Position numbers and translations under genes: made by a program. The notes under the pieces were generated by a model. That model did not search any database. It was given only the letters and a program-made list of their open reading frames with translations, and was not told the DNA's origin. DNA of 59,752 nucleotides from HGM04593 sp045631205 (GTDB lineage: Bacteria; Bacteroidota; Bacteroidia; Bacteroidales; Bacteroidaceae), in contig JAZQUI010000017.1 of NCBI GenBank assembly GCA_045631205.1, forward strand, positions 1 to 59,752, given 5' to 3'. Positions 8,337-17,080 of this stretch are shown piece after piece. Every line of letters begins with the position of its first letter. The stretch's first letter is position 1.

Positions 8337-9560
8337 ATGAAAGAACTTGCCACATTTCTTTGGAAAAACGGACTTTTACCTCACAAAGAGCTTTCCACTG
8401 CCGACGGCCGAACATTGCATTTTACACATTTCGGACACGAAGTGGACAATGGCACATTTGCCGATGCGAAATTCAGCATAAACAGTGAGGAGCATTGTGG
8501 CAACATCATATTAAATGCCGACAGCACCACCGGGGATATAAACATCGTTGCGCAAAGCCATGAGAACAGAGAGTGGGAAGCGATAGTAGCAACAGAACTT
8601 ACAGAAGCGGAAGCCAAGGAGTTCAAAGAGATGCAAGATGGCCGTTACCGCCCACCATGCGAAATTACAGCAGCAACGTACAGCAGTATAAAACTGCGCG
8701 ATTTTCTCTCACGACTGCTTGTGGAACGTATAGAAGAAAAAGCCGAAAGAATCGCTAGCATATATGAGTCGTGCGACAAAAAGTGGGACGACACCCTGTT
8801 CAAATTACTTGCTCGCAGCTACGGATTCGGCATTCAAGGGCGCGCCTTTGAAGAGTGGGCACTCGCGCTTAACCTGCAAGCACTAGGTAAACACCGTAAC
8901 AACATTGAGCAGGTTGAAGCCATTATGTTCGGCCAGGCAGGCCTGCTCGACGAAGAGAGCATACCCGCCTACTATCGCACTGAAGCTGTTGCAAACGACT
9001 ATTACCAGAGATTGGTACGCGAGTACAAGTTCCTGAAAAGCAAATTCAACCTTCAAGAGATGAATTCAGCCACTTGGGGATATGGAAATTCAGCACCACA
9101 CATACGCATTGCACGCCTTGCCGCCCTCTTTCACAAAGAGAAATTAGGCACCACAGCCATTGCAACCTGCAAAAGCCTGGAAGAACTGCGCAATATACTG
9201 CAATCACAACCCATAGGTTATTGGCAGCACCACACACAATTTGGCAGCACCACAACCTGCGGCACCGGCGATCTCAGCAGCAAACAGCTCGATGTCCTTA
9301 TTATAAATACCGTGATACCCATGCTTTACAGCTATGGCAAACACAGAAGCGATACCGAACTATGCAACAAAGCCGAGGACTTCCTCTACGAAATTGGAGC
9401 GGAAAGCAACAGCATTGTACGTCGCTGGACACAACAAGGGTTATGCATAAACTGCGCCGCCGACTCGCAAGCACTCATACAGCTCAATAACGCATACTGC
9501 AAAATGCACCGTTGCACAGAATGCCGTTTCGCTCACGAATACTTCAAGAGAAAAATCTAA
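8337..9560 (+). CDS. DUF2851 family protein
   Basis: 407 residues, function unknown. The N-terminal half (WKNGLLPHKELSTADGRTL, then FADAKFSINSEEHCGNIIL) matches the conserved core of DUF2851, a family found mainly in Bacteroidota. The C-terminus carries a cysteine-rich cluster, CINCAADSQALIQ with further Cys in NAYCKMHRCTECRF, which may bind a metal; that is inference. There is no signal peptide and no membrane span, so it should be cytosolic. It starts one base after the 7TM-HD stop and is probably translationally coupled to it, but I know of no functional link. Confidence 0.85.
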   Translation: MKELATFLWKNGLLPHKELSTADGRTLHFTHFGHEVDNGTFADAKFSINSEEHCGNIILNADSTTGDINIVAQSHENREWEAIVATELTEAEAKEFKEMQDGRYRPPCEITAATYSSIKLRDFLSRLLVERIEEKAERIASIYESCDKKWDDTLFKLLARSYGFGIQGRAFEEWALALNLQALGKHRNNIEQVEAIMFGQAGLLDEESIPAYYRTEAVANDYYQRLVREYKFLKSKFNLQEMNSATWGYGNSAPHIRIARLAALFHKEKLGTTAIATCKSLEELRNILQSQPIGYWQHHTQFGSTTTCGTGDLSSKQLDVLIINTVIPMLYSYGKHRSDTELCNKAEDFLYEIGAESNSIVRRWTQQGLCINCAADSQALIQLNNAYCKMHRCTECRFAHEYFKRKI

Positions 9561-9591
9561 ATCATATATATAATTTACACCTTATATATAT

Positions 9592-9633
9592 AAAGCAAAA
9601 AAGCAACCGAATCATCGGTTGCTTTTTTGCTTT
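9592..9633. terminator. Bidirectional terminator between DUF2851 gene and secDF
   Basis: A perfect 19-bp stem (9592-9610 with 9615-9633) and a 4-base ATCA loop. The stem ends in A-rich and T-rich runs, so both strands give a hairpin followed by U. It separates two converging genes. Confidence 0.9.
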
Positions 9634-9656
9634 ATGTCAGTGTTATCGTTCCTGTA

Positions 9657-12611
9657 TTATTTCTTACCCTTTGTAATAATAGAGTAAGCGATAGGAGTTG
9701 CAATGAACAATGATGAAAGTGTACCGAACACTACACCAAGAATCATTGCGAACGAGAAGCTGCGGATGCTATCACCACCCAAGATAAATATTGCGAGCAA
9801 TACCACCAAAGTACTTACAGAAGTATTTATGGTACGTGCAAGAGTTGTGTTCAAAGAGTCGTTGAACAAAGAATATTTATCACGTTTGGGATAGATATAC
9901 GCGAACTCACGGATACGGTCGAAGATAACCACCTTATCGTTGATTGAATAACCGATAGCGGTAAGAATAGCACCTATAAAGGTCTGGTCAATCTCGAGCG
10001 ACATAGGCATCCAGCCATAGCAGAGCGAGTAGCAACCGATAATAAGGAACACGTCGCTTGCAAGGGCTACGATAGAACCGATACTGTATGCCACGTTGCG
10101 GAAACGGATAAGGATGTAGATAAATATCGCAATCAAAGCCAAGATAACCGATACAACCGCGCCATCCTTGATATCCTCGGCAATGCTGGGACCGACCTTC
10201 TGTGAGCTGATGATAGAACCACCCATACGGTTGTCATAGTCGGTAAATGTATCGAGTGTAAGGTCTTTGCTCAACAAACCACCCTCCATGAAAGCATCGT
10301 AGAGGAACTTCTCAATCTCAGAATCAACAGTCTCCGAAACATCGGTTATACGATAGTTGGTTGTGACACGTATGGTCTTGCCATCGGCACCAAGAGCAAT
10401 AGCCTGAACATTATCCTCGGTAATCTTCTCACGAAGCAGAGCACGAACAGTCTCGGGTTCAACCTGCTGCTCGAACTGAACAACGAAGTTGCGACCACCG
10501 GTGAAGTCGATGCTCTGGCTCAAACCACGGAAAGCGAAAGATGCAACGATTGCCACAAAAGCAACAGCAAAACCTATACCGTAAGTTTTTGCCTTCTTCA
10601 AGAAGTCGAAGTTAGTGTCACGCATCAAAGCGCTTGAGTATTTTGTAACAAAGGTGAGGTCGAGCCACTTGCCCTTGTTCATAAAGTGCTCGTAAACAAC
10701 ACGTGTAAGGAATACTGCTGTAAAGAATGAGCAGAGAAGACCAATAATGAGCGTTGTAGCAAAGCCACGGATGGGACCTGTACCAAAGTAGAAGAGGATG
10801 ATACCGGTGATGATAGATGTGAAGTTTGAGTCGAAGATTGCAGAGAATGCATTCTTGTAACCGTCGGCCAAAGCTGCACGAGTGTTCTTTCCGGCACGCA
10901 ACTCCTCTTTTGTACGCTCATAGATAAGCACGTTGGCATCCACAGCCATACCCAATGTGAGCACGATACCGGCGATACCAGACATTGTAAGAGCAGCCTG
11001 GAATGATGCAAGCACACCGAGAGTGAAGAAGAGGTTCATCAACAAAGCAACGTTAGCTACCGCACCGGGGATTATACCGTAGATTGCGCACATATATACC
11101 ATCAAAAGTATGAATGCTACAATAAACGACATCAAACCTTGGTTGATAGACTCCTGACCGAGTGAAGGACCAACTATATCCTCTTGTACAATACGCGCGG
11201 GCGCGGGCATTTTACCTGAACGAAGCACGTTTGCAAGGTCTTTTGTTGTCTCAATGGTGAAGTTACCTGTAATCTCAGAACGACCGCCTGTAATTTCGTT
11301 GCTTACCATAGGTGCGCTATATACATAACCATCGAGCACAATAGCAATTGCCTTACCAACACTTGCTTTGGTGAGCTGTGCCCAACGACGAGCACCGTCG
11401 GTGTTCATTGCCATAGTTACGCAAGGACGACCATATTGGTCGAAAGAATCAGATGCAGAAACCACAACATCACCCTCAAGAGGGGCACGGCCATTGCGCT
11501 GCATCACCTTAATTGCATAAAGCTCATATATTTGGTTGGTAGTTTCACGGTCAATAGCCTCAACACCCCAGTAAAGACGAAGCTCGCGAGGCATAGTGCT
11601 CTTAAACTCGGGAGATGCGATAAACTTGTTGATGGCAGCAGTATCGCTATAGTGAGCATAACCCACTACGCTACCATTTGCATTGGCCTGTACCAACTGC
11701 AAACGAGAGAGCAAGGGGTGCTGTTTTCTCATAGCCTCAATATCATCTGCAGCCGTTTCACCAGCAACTTCACCGGTCAAAGCAGCCTCTACATCAGTTT
11801 CAGCAGCGGGTGCAGCCTCAGTAGCTTTCTCTGTAGCAGGAGCCTCCTCTGTTGCAGCTGCAACAGCCAACTTTGCATCGAGCGAAGCCAACGCGGGTAC
11901 AATCTCCGATGCGTTGTATGTATCCCAGAATTCAAGGTTTGCAGAACCCTGCAACAATTTACGAACGCGCTCGGGCTCTTTAACACCGGGAAGCTCTATC
12001 ATAATGCGACCCATTGAACCCTCCAAAGCCTGGATATTGGGCTGAACAACGCCGAAGCGGTCGATACGGGTACGCAACACGTTGAAAGAGTTGTCGATAG
12101 CAGCCTGCACCTCCTCACGAAGAACCTTTACAACCTCCTCATCGGTAGAACGTGTGTTCACCTTGTCTTTCAACTGCTGTGTAGCAAAAAGTGCTGCGAG
12201 GTTACCTTCGGGAGCAAGTTTCTTATACTCATTTACAAAAAGTGTGATATAATCGCTCTGACTGGTAACCGAAGCCAATTTTGCAGCCTCAACAGCCTGA
12301 TTGAAAACAATATCACTCTTGTGGTCGGCCAAAGCTTTGATAATGTCGGGTACCGACACCTCCATAATGACGTTCATACCGCCTTTGAGGTCAAGACCTA
12401 GACCGATTTCCATCTCACGGCTCTGCTTCAAGGTGTAAACACCAAGCCAAACCTTCTCGTTCAGCATTGAATCGAGGTAGTGTTGCTCACCATTGGGATC
12501 TTCTGCGGCCTTGTTCATATGATAGCCGGTCACAAAAGAGAATGAGAGGTAGAACAAGCATACCAGCGTAAGCAGTAGCGCAAATACTTTTACAAATCCT
12601 TTGTTCTGCAT
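9657..12611 (-). CDS. secDF: Protein translocase subunit SecDF (fused)
   Basis: 984 residues, the fused SecD-SecF form normal for Bacteroidota. It is an inner-membrane proton-driven partner of SecYEG that pulls exported proteins across. The SecD half has an N-terminal span, a large periplasmic P1 region and six-span block with GLDLKGGMNVIMEV and the LTLGMAVDANVLIYERTKEE motif. The SecF half starts with FDFLKKAKTYG and has SIDFTGGRNFVVQFE and AIGYSINDKVVIFDRIRE. Oddity: an Ala/Glu/Thr-rich, low-complexity stretch (about residues 250-290) is inserted in the periplasmic region of SecD. The gene stands alone between two terminators. Confidence 0.97.
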   Translation of the reverse strand: MQNKGFVKVFALLLTLVCLFYLSFSFVTGYHMNKAAEDPNGEQHYLDSMLNEKVWLGVYTLKQSREMEIGLGLDLKGGMNVIMEVSVPDIIKALADHKSDIVFNQAVEAAKLASVTSQSDYITLFVNEYKKLAPEGNLAALFATQQLKDKVNTRSTDEEVVKVLREEVQAAIDNSFNVLRTRIDRFGVVQPNIQALEGSMGRIMIELPGVKEPERVRKLLQGSANLEFWDTYNASEIVPALASLDAKLAVAAATEEAPATEKATEAAPAAETDVEAALTGEVAGETAADDIEAMRKQHPLLSRLQLVQANANGSVVGYAHYSDTAAINKFIASPEFKSTMPRELRLYWGVEAIDRETTNQIYELYAIKVMQRNGRAPLEGDVVVSASDSFDQYGRPCVTMAMNTDGARRWAQLTKASVGKAIAIVLDGYVYSAPMVSNEITGGRSEITGNFTIETTKDLANVLRSGKMPAPARIVQEDIVGPSLGQESINQGLMSFIVAFILLMVYMCAIYGIIPGAVANVALLMNLFFTLGVLASFQAALTMSGIAGIVLTLGMAVDANVLIYERTKEELRAGKNTRAALADGYKNAFSAIFDSNFTSIITGIILFYFGTGPIRGFATTLIIGLLCSFFTAVFLTRVVYEHFMNKGKWLDLTFVTKYSSALMRDTNFDFLKKAKTYGIGFAVAFVAIVASFAFRGLSQSIDFTGGRNFVVQFEQQVEPETVRALLREKITEDNVQAIALGADGKTIRVTTNYRITDVSETVDSEIEKFLYDAFMEGGLLSKDLTLDTFTDYDNRMGGSIISSQKVGPSIAEDIKDGAVVSVILALIAIFIYILIRFRNVAYSIGSIVALASDVFLIIGCYSLCYGWMPMSLEIDQTFIGAILTAIGYSINDKVVIFDRIREFAYIYPKRDKYSLFNDSLNTTLARTINTSVSTLVVLLAIFILGGDSIRSFSFAMILGVVFGTLSSLFIATPIAYSIITKGKK

Positions 12612-12665
12612 TTTTAATTAAGTTTTATTTATGATTTATTTTGTTCCATTTTCTTTAAATGCGCG

Positions 12666-12673
12666 CAAATATA
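12666..12673 (-). promoter_or_regulatory. -7 box for secDF
   Basis: TATATTTG on the minus strand, full -7 match; no good TTTG at the -33 distance. It lies about 55 bases before the secDF start codon. Confidence 0.45.
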
Positions 12674-12740
12674 GCGTTTTTTTCTTAATTATTTATATAA
12701 TTGGCACATTTCTTTGACGTTTTAATAAAGAAATAGATAA

Positions 12741-12776
12741 AAAACCACCCATGCCATTACAGGCACAGGTGGTTTT
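12741..12776. terminator. Terminator after the rhomboid pair
   Basis: AAAACCACC (12741-12749) pairs with GGTGGTTTT (12768-12776) with an inner TGCC/GGCA helix. On the minus strand it is followed by TTATCTATTT. It lies 23 bases after the second rhomboid gene. Confidence 0.8.
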
Positions 12777-12798
12777 GAATTTGCTGACAAAGTGAATA

Positions 12799-13689
12799 TT
12801 ACGAACGCGAAGCGTCAAAAAGTTTCTTTTTCTCCTCTTCGGTCAAAGAAGAATAGCCACCGGATTTTACTTTTTCCAATATGCGGTTAATTTCCTCTTC
12901 ATTACTCTTTTTTTGAGCATTATACTCATAATCGGCCGAGCGATCGTTTTTGTAAAACGTAAATTTCGGTTTTTCCGTTTTCTTTGAACGCTTGAAAAAA
13001 GTTGCGAAAAAATCGATGGTTTTGTTAATGAACGAAGTCACATCCTTGCCCTTGTTCAACATAAAAGCAAACAGCCAACCGGCAAAAGCTCCGCCAAGGT
13101 GGGCAAAATTACCGCCGGCATTTTCCGAAGCAAGCAACAGGAGTGAAATCACGACTGTTATTACCGCGATGGTCATAAGACGCATTGAGCCTAAAAGCAT
13201 CAAATTTACGGTATAGTTAGGGCGACGCACTGCCGAGGCAACGACAACAGCCAGCACCGACGCAGAAGCCCCCAACAGATAAGAGTGCTCAACAACACCA
13301 GAGAAATAAGGGAACACATTGAATGCAAGTATAAAGAACAAACCGCCCAGCATGCCTCCCAAAATGTAAACACCCACAAAATGGCGCATTGAAAAGAATG
13401 AGAGAAATATTTTTCCAAAGCCATAAAGAGCCAGCATGTTCCACAAAATATGCATTACCCTTTCGTGCACAAACATATAGGACAGCAAGCTCCATGGCTG
13501 GCACAAAAAACTGCCAAGCGATGACGGCAGTTCGAGCCACTGCATGAAACCGACCACCGGAGATTTTGCATTAAACAAAGTGGCAAAAACCCCGATGAAA
13601 GCGACAATTATGTAGATTACAACATTTATATAAATAAACTTTCCAACGATGTTTTCATTACGGAAACCGGTATATATTTTCTTAAACAT
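12799..13689 (-). CDS. Rhomboid family intramembrane serine protease (second of pair)
   Basis: 296 residues. Rhomboids cut transmembrane substrates inside the membrane. About six spans fill residues 20-210. The catalytic Ser lies in LLGASASVLAV and the catalytic His in NFAHLGGAFAGW; the oxyanion His/Asn region is HILWNMLALYGFG. The canonical GxSG reads GASA, a tolerated change at the last position. A soluble C-terminal tail of about 80 residues ends with NRILEKVKSGGYSSLTEEEKKKLFDAS, a short helical module seen on many Bacteroidota rhomboids. The start overlaps the preceding rhomboid gene by 8 bases, so the two are translationally coupled. Substrates are unknown. Confidence 0.92.
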   Translation of the reverse strand: MFKKIYTGFRNENIVGKFIYINVVIYIIVAFIGVFATLFNAKSPVVGFMQWLELPSSLGSFLCQPWSLLSYMFVHERVMHILWNMLALYGFGKIFLSFFSMRHFVGVYILGGMLGGLFFILAFNVFPYFSGVVEHSYLLGASASVLAVVVASAVRRPNYTVNLMLLGSMRLMTIAVITVVISLLLLASENAGGNFAHLGGAFAGWLFAFMLNKGKDVTSFINKTIDFFATFFKRSKKTEKPKFTFYKNDRSADYEYNAQKKSNEEEINRILEKVKSGGYSSLTEEEKKKLFDASRS

Positions 13690-14362
13690 AAGGACCTCCT
13701 ATTTTACCATTCTTACGCCAAAAAATTATCAACAAGAAACCAAAGAGAGCACCACCCAAATGGGCAAAGTGCGCCACATTGTCACTCGCATTGTTGCTTA
13801 ATCCCAAAAGTAATTCAAGCACGATGAAAATCATTATAAAATACTTTGCCTTGATGGGAAAAGGTATTGGTATAACATACATACGCTCATTGGGAAACTG
13901 CATTGCAAAAGCCACAAGGATACCATATATCGCACCCGAAGCACCGACAGTTGTCCAAATATTGATATAATCGGACATCGGTATCAAAGAGTACTCGGTT
14001 CTCACATACTCGTAAGAGGAGAGAAAGTACTCATAGTACCCAAACTGTACAATCTCCTGAATGAACGCAGCACCGATTCCTGTAACGAAATAATATATCA
14101 AAAAGCGTTTCGAACCGAACACATTTTCGAGCAAGCCTCCAAACATATACAGAGAGAACATGTTGAAAAACAGGTGAGTAAACCCACCGTGCATAAACAT
14201 ATATGTCACAAGTTGATAGGGATGAAAATCATCGGCAAGAAAAAAGTGCAGGCCAAGATAATCGGCAAGGCGGACACCATACTTTTCGGCGACAATTGTG
14301 GCGAGAAACATCAATCCATTTATCGCCAAAAGATTCTTTACAACAGTTGTTATACGATTCAT
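13682..14362 (-). CDS. Rhomboid family intramembrane serine protease (first of pair)
   Basis: 226 residues from the ATG at 14362 (MNRITTVVKNLL). A longer frame opens at 14479, but a full promoter at 14385-14416 would start transcription near 14378, after that codon, and the extra 39 residues are not rhomboid-like. About six membrane spans. Motifs: MHGGFTHLFFNMFSLYMFGG (first His/Asn region), GASGAIYG with the catalytic Ser in the exact GxSG form, and HFAHLGGALFGF with the catalytic His. It lacks the soluble C-terminal tail of its partner. The pair may act on different substrates or together; this is not known. Confidence 0.92.
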   Translation of the reverse strand: MNRITTVVKNLLAINGLMFLATIVAEKYGVRLADYLGLHFFLADDFHPYQLVTYMFMHGGFTHLFFNMFSLYMFGGLLENVFGSKRFLIYYFVTGIGAAFIQEIVQFGYYEYFLSSYEYVRTEYSLIPMSDYINIWTTVGASGAIYGILVAFAMQFPNERMYVIPIPFPIKAKYFIMIFIVLELLLGLSNNASDNVAHFAHLGGALFGFLLIIFWRKNGKIGGPYV

Positions 14363-14384
14363 TGTCAAAACATAAAAAACTGCG

Positions 14385-14416
14385 CGAAGATAATACAAAC
14401 AAGCGACAGAAACAAA
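14385..14416 (-). promoter_or_regulatory. Promoter for the rhomboid pair
   Basis: Minus strand: -33 TTTG (14416-14413), 20-base spacer, -7 TATCTTCG (14392-14385), a common variant of the consensus. Start near 14378, leaving about 16 bases before the ATG at 14362. Confidence 0.7.
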
Positions 14417-14559
14417 CCGTAAGCAGAGAGGGCAAGTACAAAACAAGCATTTTAGCAAATAAAAAAATTTTTTCACCATTTTTAAGCCAATATGGCAAAA
14501 ACAGGCAGTAAGAAGATAATTTTAGAAGAGCAAGTAAAGAAAAGTCATATAAATTCACT

Positions 14560-14567
14560 ATCTTCGC
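14560..14567 (+). promoter_or_regulatory. -7 box for argS
   Basis: TATCTTCG, 69 bases before the argS start codon; no TTTG at the -33 distance. The same -7 variant occurs before the rhomboids, lptB and mlaE. Confidence 0.45.
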
Positions 14568-14636
14568 GGGAAATTATCAAAGAGAGCTCTTTGCTATGCA
14601 AAGAACCGCCAAAAAAGGACAAAAAAGATTAAAGCA

Positions 14637-16430
14637 ATGAATATCGAAACTACACTTACCGAAACTATCATCGCAACCATAAAAGAGCTTTACGGCCAAG
14701 AGGTTGCAGCAGAAAAAATCCAGTTGCAAAAGACACGCAAAGAGTTTGAAGGCGATTACACATTGGTGGTATTCCCCTTCCTCCAAATGTCTAAAAAGCG
14801 CCCCGAAGAGACCGCACAGGAGATTGGCGAGAAGATTGCAACCACACAACCCCTCGTATCGGGTTTCAATGTCATAAAAGGTTTCTTGAATCTAAGCATT
14901 GCCACCACATATTGGATAGACCTGTTACAAAAGATTGACACAACAGAGGCGTGGGGTTGCACAAAAGCCGATGAGAAATCACCTCTCGTGATGGTTGAAT
15001 ACTCTTCACCCAATACAAACAAGCCCTTGCACTTGGGACACATCCGCAACAACCTTCTCGGCTATGCACTGTCTAACATACTTGCCGCAAACGGCAACAA
15101 AGTGGTAAAAACAAACATTGTAAACGACCGAGGCATACACATTTGCAAATCTATGCTCGCTTGGCAAAAGTGGGGTAACGGCGAAACACCTGCAAGCAGC
15201 GGCAAGAAAGGCGACCACCTTATCGGTGATTACTATGTAGCATTTGACAAGCACTACAAGGCCGAACTCTCCGAGCTTATGGCAAACGGAATGAGCAAGG
15301 AGGAGGCCGAAGCGGCTTCACCCCTTATGGCAGAGGCACGAGAGATGCTCGTTAAGTGGGAGGCCGGTGACAAGGATGTGCGCAACTTGTGGAGCACAAT
15401 GAACGGTTGGGTATATGAAGGTTTTGACGAGACCTACAAACGTCTCGGTGTAAACTTCGACAAGATATATTATGAGTCGGACACATACCTCGAAGGAAAA
15501 GAGACAGTACTCGGTGGTCTTGAGAAAGGAATTTTCTACCGCCGCGATGACAATTCTGTATGGGCCGACCTCACAGCCGATGGTCTTGACGAGAAACTTC
15601 TTCTGCGCAGCGACGGCACATCGGTATATATGACACAGGATATCGGTACCGCCCAGTTGCGTTTCCGCGACTACCCCATTGACAAAATGGTATATGTAGT
15701 GGGTAACGAACAGAACTACCACTTCCAGGTACTTTCATTGTTGCTCGACAAACTCGGTTTCTCTTGGGGTAAAGGACTAGTACACTTCTCTTACGGTATG
15801 GTAGAACTTCCCGAAGGCAAGATGAAGAGCCGCGAGGGTACCGTTGTTGACGCCGACGACCTTATGGACGAGATGACACGCACTGCTCGCGAGACATCAG
15901 AGGAACTCGGTGGCAAGCTCAACGGAGTATCAGAGGAAGAGGCAAACGAGATTTACCGCATTATCGGCCTTGGAGCACTCAAATACTTTATGCTCAAAGT
16001 CGATGCACGCAAGAATATGCTCTTCAACCCCAAAGAATCTATCGACTTCAACGGAAACACAGGCCCATTCATACAATACACTTACGCACGTACACGCTCA
16101 ATTGAGCGCAAGGCTGCCGAGAGTGGTTTCGTTTGCGACAATGCCGCTGCTCCCGCAAGCATCAGCGAGAAAGAGTGCTCTATCATACGCCTGCTCAACG
16201 ACTTCCCTGCCGTTGTGCGCCAGGCCGGAACCGACTACTCACCCTCGGGCATTGCAAACTACGCATACGAACTTGCCAAGGAGTACAACCAGTTCTACCA
16301 CGACTTCAGCATCCTGCGCGAGGAGAATGAGGCTGCAAAAGCATTCCGCATACTTCTCACACGCAACGTTGGTAAAGTGATAAAAACAGCCATGAACCTC
16401 TTAGGTATTGAGGTTCCCGAGAGAATGTAA
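14637..16430 (+). CDS. argS: Arginine--tRNA ligase
   Basis: 597 residues, class I synthetase. An N-terminal Add1 domain recognises the tRNA D-loop. The catalytic domain has SSPNTNKPLHLGHIRNN (HIGH motif) and the C-terminal DALR domain binds the anticodon. The KMSKS position reads KMKSREGT, the usual form in this phylum. The FIQYTYARTRSIERK segment is a family signature. The stop codon overlaps the start of the next gene (TAATG), so argS and the RNase HI are coupled. Confidence 0.98.
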   Translation: MNIETTLTETIIATIKELYGQEVAAEKIQLQKTRKEFEGDYTLVVFPFLQMSKKRPEETAQEIGEKIATTQPLVSGFNVIKGFLNLSIATTYWIDLLQKIDTTEAWGCTKADEKSPLVMVEYSSPNTNKPLHLGHIRNNLLGYALSNILAANGNKVVKTNIVNDRGIHICKSMLAWQKWGNGETPASSGKKGDHLIGDYYVAFDKHYKAELSELMANGMSKEEAEAASPLMAEAREMLVKWEAGDKDVRNLWSTMNGWVYEGFDETYKRLGVNFDKIYYESDTYLEGKETVLGGLEKGIFYRRDDNSVWADLTADGLDEKLLLRSDGTSVYMTQDIGTAQLRFRDYPIDKMVYVVGNEQNYHFQVLSLLLDKLGFSWGKGLVHFSYGMVELPEGKMKSREGTVVDADDLMDEMTRTARETSEELGGKLNGVSEEEANEIYRIIGLGALKYFMLKVDARKNMLFNPKESIDFNGNTGPFIQYTYARTRSIERKAAESGFVCDNAAAPASISEKECSIIRLLNDFPAVVRQAGTDYSPSGIANYAYELAKEYNQFYHDFSILREENEAAKAFRILLTRNVGKVIKTAMNLLGIEVPERM

Positions 16431-17056
16431 TGGCAAAAAAACGTTACTATGTAGTGTGGAATGGCACCGAAACGGGGATTTTCTCCTCGTGGGACGAGTG
16501 TAGCGAACGTATAAAGGGCTTTAAACAAGCTTTGTACAAATCATTCGATACACTCGAAGAGGCCGAACGCGCCTACAACTCTTCGCCACACACATACATA
16601 AGAAAAAACACCGATAAAAAGAAGGAAAACAGCAACAGCGAGCTACCTGCAAGCGTACATAAAAATGCGCTTGCGGTAGATGCTGCTTGCAGCGGCAACC
16701 CCGGACAAATGGAATACCGCGGAGTTTACCTTGCTACAGGAGAGGAGATTTTTCACTTCGGACCAATATTCGGCACAAACAACATCGGTGAATTCCTGGC
16801 GATAGTACACGCGCTTGCTCTACTCAAACAAAAAAACAGTAATCTTCCCATATACAGCGACAGTCGCAACGCACTTATGTGGATAAAGCAGCGCAGTTGC
16901 AAAACCAAGCTCCCACGAACACCCGAAACAGAAGCCATATACCAGTACATAGAACGTGCCGAAAAATGGCTGCGAGAGAACAGATACACGAACACGCTCA
17001 TAAAATGGGAGACATCGGAATGGGGAGAAATACCGGCCGATTTCGGGCGTAAATAA
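16430..17056 (+). CDS. Ribonuclease HI with N-terminal viroplasmin domain
   Basis: 208 residues. It should cut the RNA strand of RNA-DNA hybrids (replication primers, R-loops). An N-terminal viroplasmin/RHBD domain (about 1-50, MAKKRYYVVWNGTETGIFSSW) binds hybrids; it is followed by a linker and the RNase H fold. The four acidic residues are visible: the Asp of AVDAACSGNPG, the Glu of NIGEFLA, the Asp of YSDSRNALM and the Asp of IPADFGRK near the end. Its ATG overlaps the argS stop codon. This domain order is common in Bacteroidota, where it is the usual type 1 RNase H. Confidence 0.93.
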   Translation: MAKKRYYVVWNGTETGIFSSWDECSERIKGFKQALYKSFDTLEEAERAYNSSPHTYIRKNTDKKKENSNSELPASVHKNALAVDAACSGNPGQMEYRGVYLATGEEIFHFGPIFGTNNIGEFLAIVHALALLKQKNSNLPIYSDSRNALMWIKQRSCKTKLPRTPETEAIYQYIERAEKWLRENRYTNTLIKWETSEWGEIPADFGRK

Positions 17057-17080
17057 GCACATAAAACAACCTATACTATT

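Noticed and set aside
14363..14479. N-terminal extension of the first rhomboid protein
   Set aside because: A full promoter at 14385-14416 lies inside it, so it would not be transcribed as coding sequence.
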